43,174 nucleotides of DNA from Cyclobacteriaceae bacterium (GTDB lineage Bacteria; Bacteroidota; Bacteroidia; Cytophagales; Cyclobacteriaceae). The stretch spans positions 1-43,174 of the forward strand of contig JAOUDZ010000034.1 of the NCBI GenBank assembly GCA_029858965.1. Direction: 5' to 3'. Shown here piece by piece: positions 27,326 to 35,795 of this stretch; the stretch's first letter is position 1, and every line of letters begins with the position of its first letter. Below the pieces are notes generated by a model. The model was not told the DNA's origin, made no database searches, and saw only the letters and a list, made by a program, of their open reading frames with translations. The translations under genes and the position numbers were made by a program.

Positions 27326-28297
27326 GTGCTTTGGTATCGTGATTTTGGAATTGCAGAGATAATCTTCATGGTTGCTTTTGTGGCGCTGTATGCATTGTAC
27401 CTTGCCCGTATAGTTCGCATTGCCAAAAGGCTTAACACCCCCTTCCGCAACGTATTCATAAAACTTTTTTTCCGTACCATCTACTTCGGGCTGTTTATTG
27501 TAGCTGCACTTGGTCCATCCTTTGGCGGTTCAAAGAAAGAGGTAAAGTCAGTGGGCAAAGACATCATGATATGCATCGACCTGTCCAAGTCTATGGACGC
27601 ATTTGATATTCAACCTTCCAGATTGGAGAAAATCAAATTTGAATTGAAAAAAGTTGTTGCTGCTTTCAATTCCGATCGCATTGGATTAATTATCTTTTCA
27701 TCCGAGGCCTTTATGCAGTGTCCGTTAACTTACGACCAGAATGCGCTGAACTTATTTATTGAAACTATGAATTCCGGCCTGGTGCCCTCTTCCGGAACAG
27801 ATTTCGGGCCGCCCCTGCGAATGGCCTTGAAAAAACTGGAGGAGGACGGTGGTGCCCCATCTTCCCAGGCCAAATCAAAGGTTATTATCCTTATCAGTGA
27901 CGGAGAAGATTTTGGTGAAGAAACTGACGATGTTGCGCGTGAAATTCAAAATAATAATATCAAGTTATTCACGTTGGGTGTTGGAACAGAAAAGGGTGGC
28001 AATATTTATGCAGGGAATAGCTTAAAAACAAACCAGCAGGGACTCATCGTAGTGACCAAGCTTAACCCAAAGGAATTAATATCAGTGGCCACAAAGACAG
28101 GCGGGCAATATTTCGAGATAAACGAAACTAAAAATGATGTTTCACGCTTAATTAATACAATAAGTAAAATTGAAGGCGAGTTACGCGATGCGCGTTTCAT
28201 TGATGTTACCGCGAATAAATACTTTTATTTCCTGGCATTTGCATCCCTGCTGTTTGTGCTGGATATACTCGTAAATATCCCAACTATTAAGATATGA
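27326..28297 (+). CDS. batB: VWA-domain membrane protein BatB
   Basis: An approximately 323-residue protein of the Bat (Bacteroides aerotolerance) type. Two N-terminal membrane helices (about 9-30 and 47-65) are followed by a von Willebrand factor A domain with MIDAS motif DLSKS, the TDFG threonine site and SDGED. A third helix lies at the C-terminus (YFYFLAFASLLFVLDIL). The preferred start is GTG 27326 (protein start LWYRDFGIAE, like other BatB proteins). A TTG at 27275 would add 17 residues. The stop overlaps batC by 4 bases. batA, batD and batE are not next to it. Confidence 0.82.
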   Translation: MLWYRDFGIAEIIFMVAFVALYALYLARIVRIAKRLNTPFRNVFIKLFFRTIYFGLFIVAALGPSFGGSKKEVKSVGKDIMICIDLSKSMDAFDIQPSRLEKIKFELKKVVAAFNSDRIGLIIFSSEAFMQCPLTYDQNALNLFIETMNSGLVPSSGTDFGPPLRMALKKLEEDGGAPSSQAKSKVIILISDGEDFGEETDDVAREIQNNNIKLFTLGVGTEKGGNIYAGNSLKTNQQGLIVVTKLNPKELISVATKTGGQYFEINETKNDVSRLINTISKIEGELRDARFIDVTANKYFYFLAFASLLFVLDILVNIPTIKI

Positions 28298-29151
28298 AAT
28301 TAATTGTTGCTACCATCCTTGCAATATTGATCACGATTGACCCGGGCAAAATCGGTGAGGTCAATAGTGTTAAATCAGCTGCGAGAAAGGCTTACGTCTC
28401 CGGGGATTATAAGAAAGCAATAGAAAAATATCGCTACCTCGCCGACTCCCTGGATGTCACAGAGGACGAGGTGATGCTAAACCTTGCCAATTCGTATTTT
28501 CAAACAAATGACACCGCACAAGCATCCAATACATACAAGTCTTTAATAGGAAGTCCTAAACCAGCCATCCGATCAAAAGCCCAACAACAGCTGGGCATCC
28601 TCAACTACAAACAAGGCAAACTGGATGAAGCCTTGAATAATTTCAAACAATCGATAAAAGCAGATGCTGACAATATCGATGCACGTTACAATTATGAGAT
28701 GTTAAAGAAGAAATTGGACGAGCAGGAGAAGAAGCAACAAAATCAGGAAAACAAAGATCAGCAAAAAAAGGATCAGCAAAACAAGGAGCAAAAAAACGAA
28801 GATCAACAAAAAAAGGATCAACAGGAAAAGGATCAACAAAAGAAAGATCAGGAGCAAAAAGATAAAGAACAGCAAAAAAAGGAACAGCAGGATAAGGAGC
28901 AGGAAAGCAAGGAAGAAAAGGATAAAAACGAGCAAGCGCAGGAACAGCAACGCAAAGAACAACAGGAAAAAGAAAATAAAGAAAAGAAAGAAAATGCCCC
29001 TCAACTTTCCGAGAAGCTCGAACAGATGAAGATCAGTGAAGAAAAAGCAAAGATGATTCTGGAGGCGATGAAAAATCAGGAAATTCAATACCTGCAGCAG
29101 AATAAACGGAAAGCGACAAAATCCAAAGATAGGACTAAACCGGATTGGTAG
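28294..29151 (+). CDS. batC: TPR protein BatC with long Gln/Lys/Glu-rich tract
   Basis: A 285-residue protein. A short hydrophobic N-terminus (VATILAILITID) suggests export or anchoring. TPR repeats occupy about 30-140 (KKAIEKYRYLADSL, DEALNNFKQSIKADADNIDARYNYE). Residues 143-235 are almost only Q, K, E, D and N in an irregular QQKKDQQ-type pattern, likely an extended charged helix. The conserved end KISEEKAKMILEAMKNQE matches BatC proteins. It is translationally coupled to batB by an ATGA overlap. The Bat complex has been linked to oxidative-stress tolerance in Bacteroides, but its biochemical role is not settled. Confidence 0.82.
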   Translation: MKLIVATILAILITIDPGKIGEVNSVKSAARKAYVSGDYKKAIEKYRYLADSLDVTEDEVMLNLANSYFQTNDTAQASNTYKSLIGSPKPAIRSKAQQQLGILNYKQGKLDEALNNFKQSIKADADNIDARYNYEMLKKKLDEQEKKQQNQENKDQQKKDQQNKEQKNEDQQKKDQQEKDQQKKDQEQKDKEQQKKEQQDKEQESKEEKDKNEQAQEQQRKEQQEKENKEKKENAPQLSEKLEQMKISEEKAKMILEAMKNQEIQYLQQNKRKATKSKDRTKPDW

Positions 29152-29234
29152 CGATGTCAAAGGTACACGGGCTGGAAGGACACTGATGTCCCGACCCCAT
29201 GTAATCTTTATCCAAATTTGAACACCTGACAAAC

Positions 29235-30413
29235 ATGAAAGAAGTATACATCATTTCAACGGCACGGACACCCATTGGTAGCTTTGGGGGCGGTCTGGCT
29301 TCCATGAGTGCGACAAAACTCGGCGCAATCGCCTTCAAGGGCGCATTAGAAAAAAGTGCAATGGATGCATCGCTTGTTGAGGAAATATTTGTAGGGAATG
29401 TGCTTTCTGCAGGACTGGGACAGGCGCCTGCCACGCAGGTGGCTGTTGGCGCAGGATTCGGATTTGATATCCCCTGCACGCTGGTAAACAAGGTCTGCGC
29501 CTCCGGAATGAAGGCTGTAATGCTAGGAGCACAATCGATTATGCTTGGGCAAAATGAAATCGTGTTGGCAGGTGGTATGGAAAGTATGAGCAATGCACCC
29601 TATCTGCTGATGAAGGCCCGAAACGGATATAAGTTTGGAAACGGGGAATTGCTGGATAGTGTCCAGTATGACGGACTTACGGACGTCTACAATCACTGCG
29701 CCATGGGCGTTTGTGCAGACAATACAGCAAAAGAAATGAATATATCACGCGCCGACCAGGATAACTACGCGATTAATTCTTACAAACGCGCCGCCGCATC
29801 CTGGAAGTCCGGAAAATTTAATGATGAAATCGTTCCTGTAGAAATCACAGATCGTAAAGGTAACGTTACGGTGTTCAGCGAAGATGAGGAATACAAAACT
29901 GTTAACGCTGAAAAGATGCCAAGCTTGAAACCTGTATTCACCAAAGATGGAACCGTTACTGCAGCAAATGCCTCAACACTCAATGATGGCGCCGCGGCCC
30001 TGCTCCTGGTAAGCAAGGAAAAAGCTATTGCGCTGAGCCTCAAACCTATTGCAATAATCAGGGGCTTTGCGGATGCAGCCCAGGATTCAATGTGGTTCAC
30101 AACCACTCCTTCGCTGGCTATTCCGAAAGCAATGAAACATGCGGGTATCGAAAAGAAAGACGTTGACTACTACGAAATCAACGAAGCATTTTCGGCAGTA
30201 GCCATTGCAAATAATATTAAACTCGGGCTGGATCCTGGTATTGTGAATGTGAACGGGGGTGCTGTAGCTTTGGGACATCCACTAGGCGCTTCGGGTTCCA
30301 GAATTATTGGTACGTTAATTAATGTACTAAAACAAAACAATGCAAGCATTGGGGTAGCCGGTATTTGTAATGGAGGAGGAGGCGCCTCAGCCATCGTAAT
30401 TGAGCATGTTTGA
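29235..30413 (+). CDS. Acetyl-CoA C-acetyltransferase (thiolase)
   Basis: A 392-residue thiolase. The acylated cysteine is C88 in NKVCASGMKA. The catalytic histidine is H348 in VALGHPLGASG, the NEAFSAVA motif is present, and the second cysteine is C378 in ICNGGGGAS. Length and motifs match biosynthetic-type acetoacetyl-CoA thiolases (AtoB/PhaA), though degradative 3-ketoacyl-CoA thiolases share the fold. No other beta-oxidation or ketone-body gene is adjacent, so the direction of use cannot be told. It starts 83 bases after batC. Confidence 0.92.
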   Translation: MKEVYIISTARTPIGSFGGGLASMSATKLGAIAFKGALEKSAMDASLVEEIFVGNVLSAGLGQAPATQVAVGAGFGFDIPCTLVNKVCASGMKAVMLGAQSIMLGQNEIVLAGGMESMSNAPYLLMKARNGYKFGNGELLDSVQYDGLTDVYNHCAMGVCADNTAKEMNISRADQDNYAINSYKRAAASWKSGKFNDEIVPVEITDRKGNVTVFSEDEEYKTVNAEKMPSLKPVFTKDGTVTAANASTLNDGAAALLLVSKEKAIALSLKPIAIIRGFADAAQDSMWFTTTPSLAIPKAMKHAGIEKKDVDYYEINEAFSAVAIANNIKLGLDPGIVNVNGGAVALGHPLGASGSRIIGTLINVLKQNNASIGVAGICNGGGGASAIVIEHV

Positions 30414-30486
30414 CCGTCATGCTAAACAACATTGGAAGTAACCTATCGTTACTAGCCATAATCTTCATTTTTGAAATTATTGGTGC

Positions 30487-31800
30487 ATGAATCTTTTTGC
30501 AGGAATACTTTTGATATTGCTTTCAGGTATTGCCTATGGACAACAGGAGGTTCGAACCTTCTACGATCAGGAAAAAAGACATCCCCAGGAAATATATTTT
30601 ACTTCAAGAGAAGACAATCAAAAAATTTCAGGGCACTATAAGCACTTCTATCAGAATGGAAACCTGATGATGGAAGGCGCCTTTGATGATGGGAAAAAAT
30701 CGGGTCTTTTTACGGAATACCATGAAAATGGAAAAATTGCGCGAAAGATTACCTACGTCAACGGGTTACGCCATGGCCCGGTACTTATTTATGATGAGGA
30801 TGGAATTGTATTTCAGAAAGCCTATTACCAAAATGATATCCTTACCGATAGCATCCAACTCTACTTTGACAATGGTATCGTGAAACGAGAGAGTTTCTTT
30901 GCCAAGGGTAAGCCGGAAGGCTTCGTAAAAGAATATTATCCAAATGGGAAAGTCAAAAAAGAAATCAGCTATAAAAATGGTAAGCCCAATGGGATAACAC
31001 GAAGTTTTTACGACAATGGTAAAGTCGCAACCGAAGCAAATTATAAGAATGGAATACTCAGTGGCTTTTACAAAACCTATTTTACAAATGGCCAGCTTGA
31101 AACAGTCTCTACCATGGACGAAGGGACGAAGAATGGGCAATTCAAAAGTTATGACCAGGATGGCCATTTATTGCTGGAAGGGAGTTTCAGCAACGGCAAA
31201 CTGCACGGCGATAATACAGGCTATTTTGCTGACGGCGTTGTGCAACACCGCTATCAATACAAAGATGGAAAGAAATACGGGGTCAACTTTGATTATTACC
31301 CTTCCGGGAACATCAGGACAAAAGAACAAGTAACCTCCAACGGAATTGATGCTACAGTAGAAGAATACAAGGAGACCGGTGAACTCCTGGCATCCAAGAA
31401 GTACAGAAACGCTGTTCCGCACGGTACCTGGACTATTTTTTTTGAAGACGGGAAAACCGTTCAAACCAAAGAAACCTACGAAAACGGTAAGCTCAGTGGT
31501 ATTCGATTTTCCTATTATCCCTCCGGGAAAATCCGGAAAGAAGAGGTATTCAAATTCAATCTGCTTGCGGGAACACTAAAAACATACTTTGAAGAAGGTG
31601 GTATCGAAACGATCGTCGAGTATCGATCCAGCAGAAGGCACGGTGCCTTTAAGGCCTATTATGCGAATGGGATCCTCAAGGAAGAAGGCGAATACATTGC
31701 CGATAAGAAACACAACGAATGGAAAACGTATAGTGACCAGGGCATACTGGAGTATTCAATGGTTTATAAAGCGGGCATCCCGATCAGTCCTGAGAAATAA
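30487..31800 (+). CDS. Exported MORN-variant repeat protein
   Basis: A 437-residue protein with a signal peptide (FAGILLILLSGIAYG) and about sixteen tandem repeats of roughly 23 residues over residues 50-430. The recurring pattern is YYxNGKxKxExxYKNGKxxG, for example YYPNGKVKKEISYKNGKPNG. These are the MORN_2/YwqK-type repeats. Members are often auto-labelled as toxin-antitoxin YwqK antitoxin, a label with no support here. Such repeats probably form a long beta-hairpin solenoid. Location after export is periplasm or outer-membrane surface. No lipobox or sorting domain is seen. Function is unknown. Confidence 0.8.
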   Translation: MNLFAGILLILLSGIAYGQQEVRTFYDQEKRHPQEIYFTSREDNQKISGHYKHFYQNGNLMMEGAFDDGKKSGLFTEYHENGKIARKITYVNGLRHGPVLIYDEDGIVFQKAYYQNDILTDSIQLYFDNGIVKRESFFAKGKPEGFVKEYYPNGKVKKEISYKNGKPNGITRSFYDNGKVATEANYKNGILSGFYKTYFTNGQLETVSTMDEGTKNGQFKSYDQDGHLLLEGSFSNGKLHGDNTGYFADGVVQHRYQYKDGKKYGVNFDYYPSGNIRTKEQVTSNGIDATVEEYKETGELLASKKYRNAVPHGTWTIFFEDGKTVQTKETYENGKLSGIRFSYYPSGKIRKEEVFKFNLLAGTLKTYFEEGGIETIVEYRSSRRHGAFKAYYANGILKEEGEYIADKKHNEWKTYSDQGILEYSMVYKAGIPISPEK

Positions 31801-31883
31801 CGCTTCGCGAATTGTTATTCCTGGAAGAAATAAATTTTAGGGTAGCTGCATTAACTACTATCTTGCGTCCTTAATTTTCACGC

Positions 31884-32846
31884 ATGAAGGCAATCAAGGA
31901 AACCAACTTCACTTTTCCCGGGCAAACAGGATTTTATAGCGGCAAGGTTCGCGATGTGTATTATTTTGGTGAGTGGATGGCCATGGTCGCCACAGACAGG
32001 ATTTCCGCATTCGACGTAATTCTGCCGCGCGCTATTCCGGATAAAGGACGGGTGTTAAACCAAATTGCGGCATTCAACCTTCAGGCAACAAAGGACCTCG
32101 TCCCAAACTGGGTTATTTCCACGCCTGATCAGAACGTCACTATTGGATTTGTATGCAAACCCTTTCCTGTCGAGATGGTTGTCAGAGGTTATTTGGCGGG
32201 GCATGCCTGGCGCGAATACAATGCCGGCAAAAGAACTTTATGTGGTGAGGCGTTGCCTGAAGGCCTGAAAGAAAATGACAAACTCCCCCACCCCATCATA
32301 ACCCCTACAACCAAGGCGCATGTAGGTCATGATGAAGATATCTCCAGAGCGGAGATTCTTGAACGCGGGATTGTTTCGGCTCAGGATTATAAGATCCTGG
32401 AAGAATATACCTTCAAACTCTTTGCGAAAGGGTCAGCGCTGGCAGCAGCGCGTGACCTTATTCTGGTAGATACCAAATATGAATTCGGCATGCACAACGG
32501 GACAATCTATCTGATTGACGAAGTGCACACACCGGATTCCTCGCGGTACTTCTATGCCGATGGTTATGATCAGCGGCAGCGTGCAAATGAACCACAAAAA
32601 CAACTTTCCAAAGAGTTCGTCCGCCAATGGCTTATTGAAAACGGATTCCAGGGAAAAGAAGGGCAGCATATTCCTGAAATGACCGACGAAATCGTTTGTT
32701 CCATATCAAACCGCTACAAAGAACTTTATCGACAAGTGAGAGGAGAGTTGCTACCACCGGTGGATTATGACCATATTGACCAAAGAATTGAACAAAGCAT
32801 CTTGAATTCGATAAATTCCGCTAACTTAGAATCCAAGAAAAACTGA
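31884..32846 (+). CDS. purC: SAICAR synthase PurC
   Basis: A 320-residue phosphoribosylaminoimidazole-succinocarboxamide synthase, which condenses CAIR with aspartate using ATP in purine synthesis. Diagnostic segments are GKVRDVYYF (ATP site), [54 protein letters not shown] and DTKYEFG followed by [11 protein letters not shown]. It belongs to the long form seen in Bacteroidota and yeast rather than the roughly 237-residue enterobacterial form. It is followed after 3 bases by the STAS gene. Upstream is TTG at 31815 and TAAATTTT at 31831-31838, a partial match to the Bacteroidota promoter pattern. Confidence 0.96.
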   Translation: MKAIKETNFTFPGQTGFYSGKVRDVYYFGEWMAMVATDRISAFDVILPRAIPDKGRVLNQIAAFNLQATKDLVPNWVISTPDQNVTIGFVCKPFPVEMVVRGYLAGHAWREYNAGKRTLCGEALPEGLKENDKLPHPIITPTTKAHVGHDEDISRAEILERGIVSAQDYKILEEYTFKLFAKGSALAAARDLILVDTKYEFGMHNGTIYLIDEVHTPDSSRYFYADGYDQRQRANEPQKQLSKEFVRQWLIENGFQGKEGQHIPEMTDEIVCSISNRYKELYRQVRGELLPPVDYDHIDQRIEQSILNSINSANLESKKN

Positions 32847-32849
32847 ATT

Positions 32850-33230
32850 ATGAAGTATACCATTGACAAACAGCAGAAATATAGCCTGTTGCGTTTGCAC
32901 GAAGAAAAGCTGGACTCAAGCGTAGCCCCCAGTCTGAAATCCGAGCTGATCACATTGCATGCTGAAGGAGTCCGAAATATAGTACTCGACTTGGCGGAAG
33001 TAAAATACACGGATTCTTCCGGACTTAGTGCACTGCTCGTTGGAAACAGGATAGTGCAGGAAGAGGGTGGGATATTCATCCTGACTTCGTTGTCCGATCA
33101 TACCATGAAGCTCATTAAAATTTCTCAACTGGACAGTGTGCTCAACATATTGCCTAAGGTTGAAGAGGGTATTGATGCAGTCTTCATGCACGAAATCGAG
33201 AAGGATTTAAAAAACTCTGACGGAAATTAG
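32850..33230 (+). CDS. STAS-domain anti-sigma-factor antagonist-like protein
   Basis: A 126-residue single STAS domain of the SpoIIAA/RsbV type. The core motif is LDLAEVKYTDSSGLSALL, with S57 in DSSG at the position phosphorylated by anti-sigma kinases in Firmicutes. A following helix-strand unit GGIFILTSLSDHTMKLIKIS completes the fold. The C-terminal 25 residues are acidic. No anti-sigma kinase gene is nearby. It is probably co-transcribed with purC, 3 bases upstream, although no functional link is apparent. A strong terminator follows. Confidence 0.88.
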   Translation: MKYTIDKQQKYSLLRLHEEKLDSSVAPSLKSELITLHAEGVRNIVLDLAEVKYTDSSGLSALLVGNRIVQEEGGIFILTSLSDHTMKLIKISQLDSVLNILPKVEEGIDAVFMHEIEKDLKNSDGN

Positions 33231-33250
33231 TGTAATAATCTACATATCAG

Positions 33251-33281
33251 AAAACCAAAGCCTATCAAGCTTTGGTTTTTT
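33251..33281 (+). terminator. Rho-independent terminator (possibly bidirectional)
   Basis: AAAACCAAAGC (33251-33261) and GCTTTGGTTTT (33269-33279) are a perfect 11-base inverted repeat around a 7-base loop, followed by further T residues. It lies 20 bases after the STAS stop and separates the purC-STAS unit from the RNase Z gene. Confidence 0.85.
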
Positions 33282-33309
33282 GTTTACAGCTTTGCTTACG
33301 TGAATTGAT

Positions 33310-34227
33310 TTGAGTTTTAGAATTATCATACTTGGTTCAAGTGGCGCCGTGCCTGCATATGGGAGGCATACTTCATCGCAATTCATTGAAATGCAAGGCC
33401 GGTCTTTTCTTGTGGATTGCGGTGAAGCCACACAGATGCAACTGATGCGTAAGAGAGTAAATTTTCACCGGCTCAATCATATTTTCATCAGTCACCTGCA
33501 CGGCGATCACTATCTTGGCTTGATGGGCTTGATCTTCACGATGCACCTTCAAGGAAGAGTCAACGATTTGCACCTGTACAGTCATTGGGGATTGGATGAA
33601 ATTATTACAACTCAACTTCGGTACTCACATGCTTCACTAGGTTATAAAATCATTTTCCAGCCGCTTGAAAAAGGCGTTAGGGAAATTATTTTTGAAGATG
33701 ATGTGCTTACCGTTGAGACCATCCCGCTGTCGCACAAAGTAGCTTGTTCCGGATTTCTTTTCAAAGAAAGAATAAAACCGAGAAGGATTGACAAATCCAG
33801 GTTGCCTCCGGGCCTCCTTATCCAACAAATTGCCAGCTTGAAAAAAGGTGAAAATGTTTATGACGAAGCAGGAAATATTGAATATACCAATGAAGAACTG
33901 ACGCTTTCGCCACGAAAGTCAAGGAGCTATGCCTATTGTTCAGATACCGCGTTCGATAAAAATATTATTGATCAAATCAGGAACGTTAACATCTTGTACC
34001 ATGAAGCAACGTTCGGTGAAGATGAGGTTGACAAAGCAAAGGAAACATGGCACAGTACAGCCAAGCAGGCGGCCACTATGGCCCAGCTTGCGCAGGTGGA
34101 AACTTTGTTGTTAGGGCATTTCTCAGCACGCTACAAAGATTTAGCGCCACTGTTGGATGAAGCCAAATCAATTTTTCCAAATACTGCGCTAGCAATAGAA
34201 GGAGAAGAATTCACCGTACAAGACTAA
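33310..34227 (+). CDS. rnz: Ribonuclease Z
   Basis: A 305-residue metallo-beta-lactamase-fold endonuclease that trims the 3' end of tRNA precursors. The N-terminal SGAVPAYGRHTSS and the zinc motif SHLHGDHYLG (H62, H64, D66, H67) are typical of tRNase Z, as are YCSDTAF, HEATFGED and LLGHFSARY near the end. The start is a TTG at 33310, the only start that keeps the family N-terminus (SFRIIILGSSG). Since tRNA-Ser in this window has no encoded CCA, RNase Z processing would be needed for it. A queuosine-precursor transporter gene follows after 14 bases. Confidence 0.94.
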   Translation: MSFRIIILGSSGAVPAYGRHTSSQFIEMQGRSFLVDCGEATQMQLMRKRVNFHRLNHIFISHLHGDHYLGLMGLIFTMHLQGRVNDLHLYSHWGLDEIITTQLRYSHASLGYKIIFQPLEKGVREIIFEDDVLTVETIPLSHKVACSGFLFKERIKPRRIDKSRLPPGLLIQQIASLKKGENVYDEAGNIEYTNEELTLSPRKSRSYAYCSDTAFDKNIIDQIRNVNILYHEATFGEDEVDKAKETWHSTAKQAATMAQLAQVETLLLGHFSARYKDLAPLLDEAKSIFPNTALAIEGEEFTVQD

Positions 34228-34241
34228 TTAGATTTAATCCG

Positions 34242-35027
34242 ATGCATAACTCACTTCAGGAAAAACGCCATCGTTTATTCGTGTTCCTTGCCGGCATATT
34301 TATAACCAATGCACTGCTTGCAGAGATGATAGGCGTTAAAATATTTTCAGCAGAAGGCACATTCGGTTTTAACCCTGTTAACCTGAATCTTATGGGATTC
34401 GTGATGGATTTCAACCTTACCGCTGGTGCTGTTATCTGGCCTATCGTTTTCGTCACCACCGATTTAGTGAATGAATACTTCGGAAAACCTGGCGTAAGAC
34501 GTATTAGTTATTTCACGGCGGCGCTAATCGCCTATGCATTTGTAGTTGTTTTTATAACGATCAGGTTGTCACCGGCTGACTTCTGGATCGACACAAATAG
34601 CAAAGACCCTGAAGGTAACTTTTTCAATATCGATTTTGCATTTAATAAGATCTTTGGACAGGGCCAACGCATCATCATTGGATCGCTATCAGCATTCTTA
34701 ATAGGCCAGCTTGTCGATGTTTTCGTCTTTCAGCAACTTCGGAGGTTTACGGGCAGCAAAATGTTGTGGCTGCGGGCCACAGGCTCAACGCTTGTCTCCC
34801 AATTCGTAGACAGTTTTGTGGTCCTCTACATTGCATTCAGCGGAATTTTTACAAACAAGCAGATTATTGCGATCGGAATCACAAATTACATCTATAAATT
34901 CGTAGTAGCCATTGCGCTCACCCCATTAATCTACATCGGCCACTCCATGATAGATCGCTATTTGGGAAAGGAAAACGCCGATAAGATTTCAGCAGATGCA
35001 GCCCGGAAAAGCGAAGGATTCTTCTAG
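34242..35027 (+). CDS. Queuosine precursor transporter (YhhQ/VUT family)
   Basis: A 261-residue inner-membrane protein with about six hydrophobic helices (for example LFVFLAGIFITNALLAEM, IIGSLSAFLIGQLVDVFVF). Family-typical segments are the early NALLAEMIGVK, PIVFVTTDLVNEYFGK and SQFVDSFVVLYIAF. YhhQ (QueT-like) proteins import queuine precursors such as preQ0/preQ1 for tRNA modification. It is paired with rnz, which also acts on tRNA. The C-terminal tail is polar. The gene converges with the TrmH-family methyltransferase gene, 23 bases away. Confidence 0.9.
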   Translation: MHNSLQEKRHRLFVFLAGIFITNALLAEMIGVKIFSAEGTFGFNPVNLNLMGFVMDFNLTAGAVIWPIVFVTTDLVNEYFGKPGVRRISYFTAALIAYAFVVVFITIRLSPADFWIDTNSKDPEGNFFNIDFAFNKIFGQGQRIIIGSLSAFLIGQLVDVFVFQQLRRFTGSKMLWLRATGSTLVSQFVDSFVVLYIAFSGIFTNKQIIAIGITNYIYKFVVAIALTPLIYIGHSMIDRYLGKENADKISADAARKSEGFF

Positions 35028-35050
35028 TCAGCGTAGCAGTGCCCTTGTCA

Positions 35051-35785
35051 TTACCAGCCTCTTTTGAGGTTATCGCAAATAACGGCGGTTGCAATCGCAG
35101 CATTCAAAGACTCAGCCTCTCCATACCTCGGTATTGTGATTTTATCGGTGACAAATTTTTCGAGACCTGCTGAAATACCCCTGGATTCATTGCCAATTAA
35201 GATGAGCCCACCCTTGCCAAAATCTATGGTATGAACATCCTGTCCCTTCAGATAAGCACCAAACACCCGATGACTGCTATCCTGAAAATACTCGGACAGT
35301 GGCGTGTAAAACAAATGAACTCGGGCAAATGACCCCATCGTTGAGGTAATTACTTTGGAATTGTAGAAGTCAGCAGTTTCTTCAGACGCAATGATTTTTT
35401 GTATGCCGTACCAATCGGCAGTCCGAATAATAGTCCCCAGATTACCCGGGTCACGGATATCATCCAGAACCAGCGCAAATTCATCTTCCGCTACTGCAAA
35501 TGATGAATTTGGCTTCATCTTTCCTACCGCCAATGCTGTTTCATTGGTCTGGAAACCTCCTATACCCGCAAGTTCGGCCGGCGTCGACTCGATAACATCC
35601 GCAACGCCTTGAAGCGAAGCCTTTGCGAGGAACTCAGCTGTGGCGGCTACCATCACAACCTCAAAATCAGAATTCAGTAATTCCAGCACACTCTTTGCAC
35701 CCTCTACAACAAAACATTGCTCCTGTTTACGGTATTTCTTTATTTGCAGGGATTTGACAAACTTGATTTTAGCTTTAGATAGCAT
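35051..35785 (-). CDS. TrmH/SpoU-family RNA 2'-O-methyltransferase
   Basis: A 244-residue SPOUT methyltransferase. The N-terminal substrate-binding part begins LSKAKIKFVKSLQIKKYRKQ, as in rRNA-type members such as RlmB/TsnR relatives. The three SPOUT motifs are present: DPGNLGTIIRTADW, LILIGNESRGIS and IPRYGEAESLNAAIATAV, which build the knotted SAM site. The target RNA base is not evident. The ATG at 35785 was chosen because it matches the family N-terminus. The 43 upstream codons read through the divergent tamL signal-peptide region. Only 10 bases separate this start from the tamL start. Confidence 0.9.
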   Translation of the reverse strand: MLSKAKIKFVKSLQIKKYRKQEQCFVVEGAKSVLELLNSDFEVVMVAATAEFLAKASLQGVADVIESTPAELAGIGGFQTNETALAVGKMKPNSSFAVAEDEFALVLDDIRDPGNLGTIIRTADWYGIQKIIASEETADFYNSKVITSTMGSFARVHLFYTPLSEYFQDSSHRVFGAYLKGQDVHTIDFGKGGLILIGNESRGISAGLEKFVTDKITIPRYGEAESLNAAIATAVICDNLKRGW

Positions 35786-35795
35786 TCTTTTACAC

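Noticed and set aside
28702-29232. Long open frame on the minus strand opposite batC
   Set aside because: It translates to runs of Leu, Phe and Ile because the batC Q/K/E-rich codons are complementary to hydrophobic codons. There is no domain, and it is an artefact of low complexity.
30487-31800. YwqK-type toxin-antitoxin module
   Set aside because: Only repeat similarity supports the label. There is a signal peptide and no toxin gene nearby.
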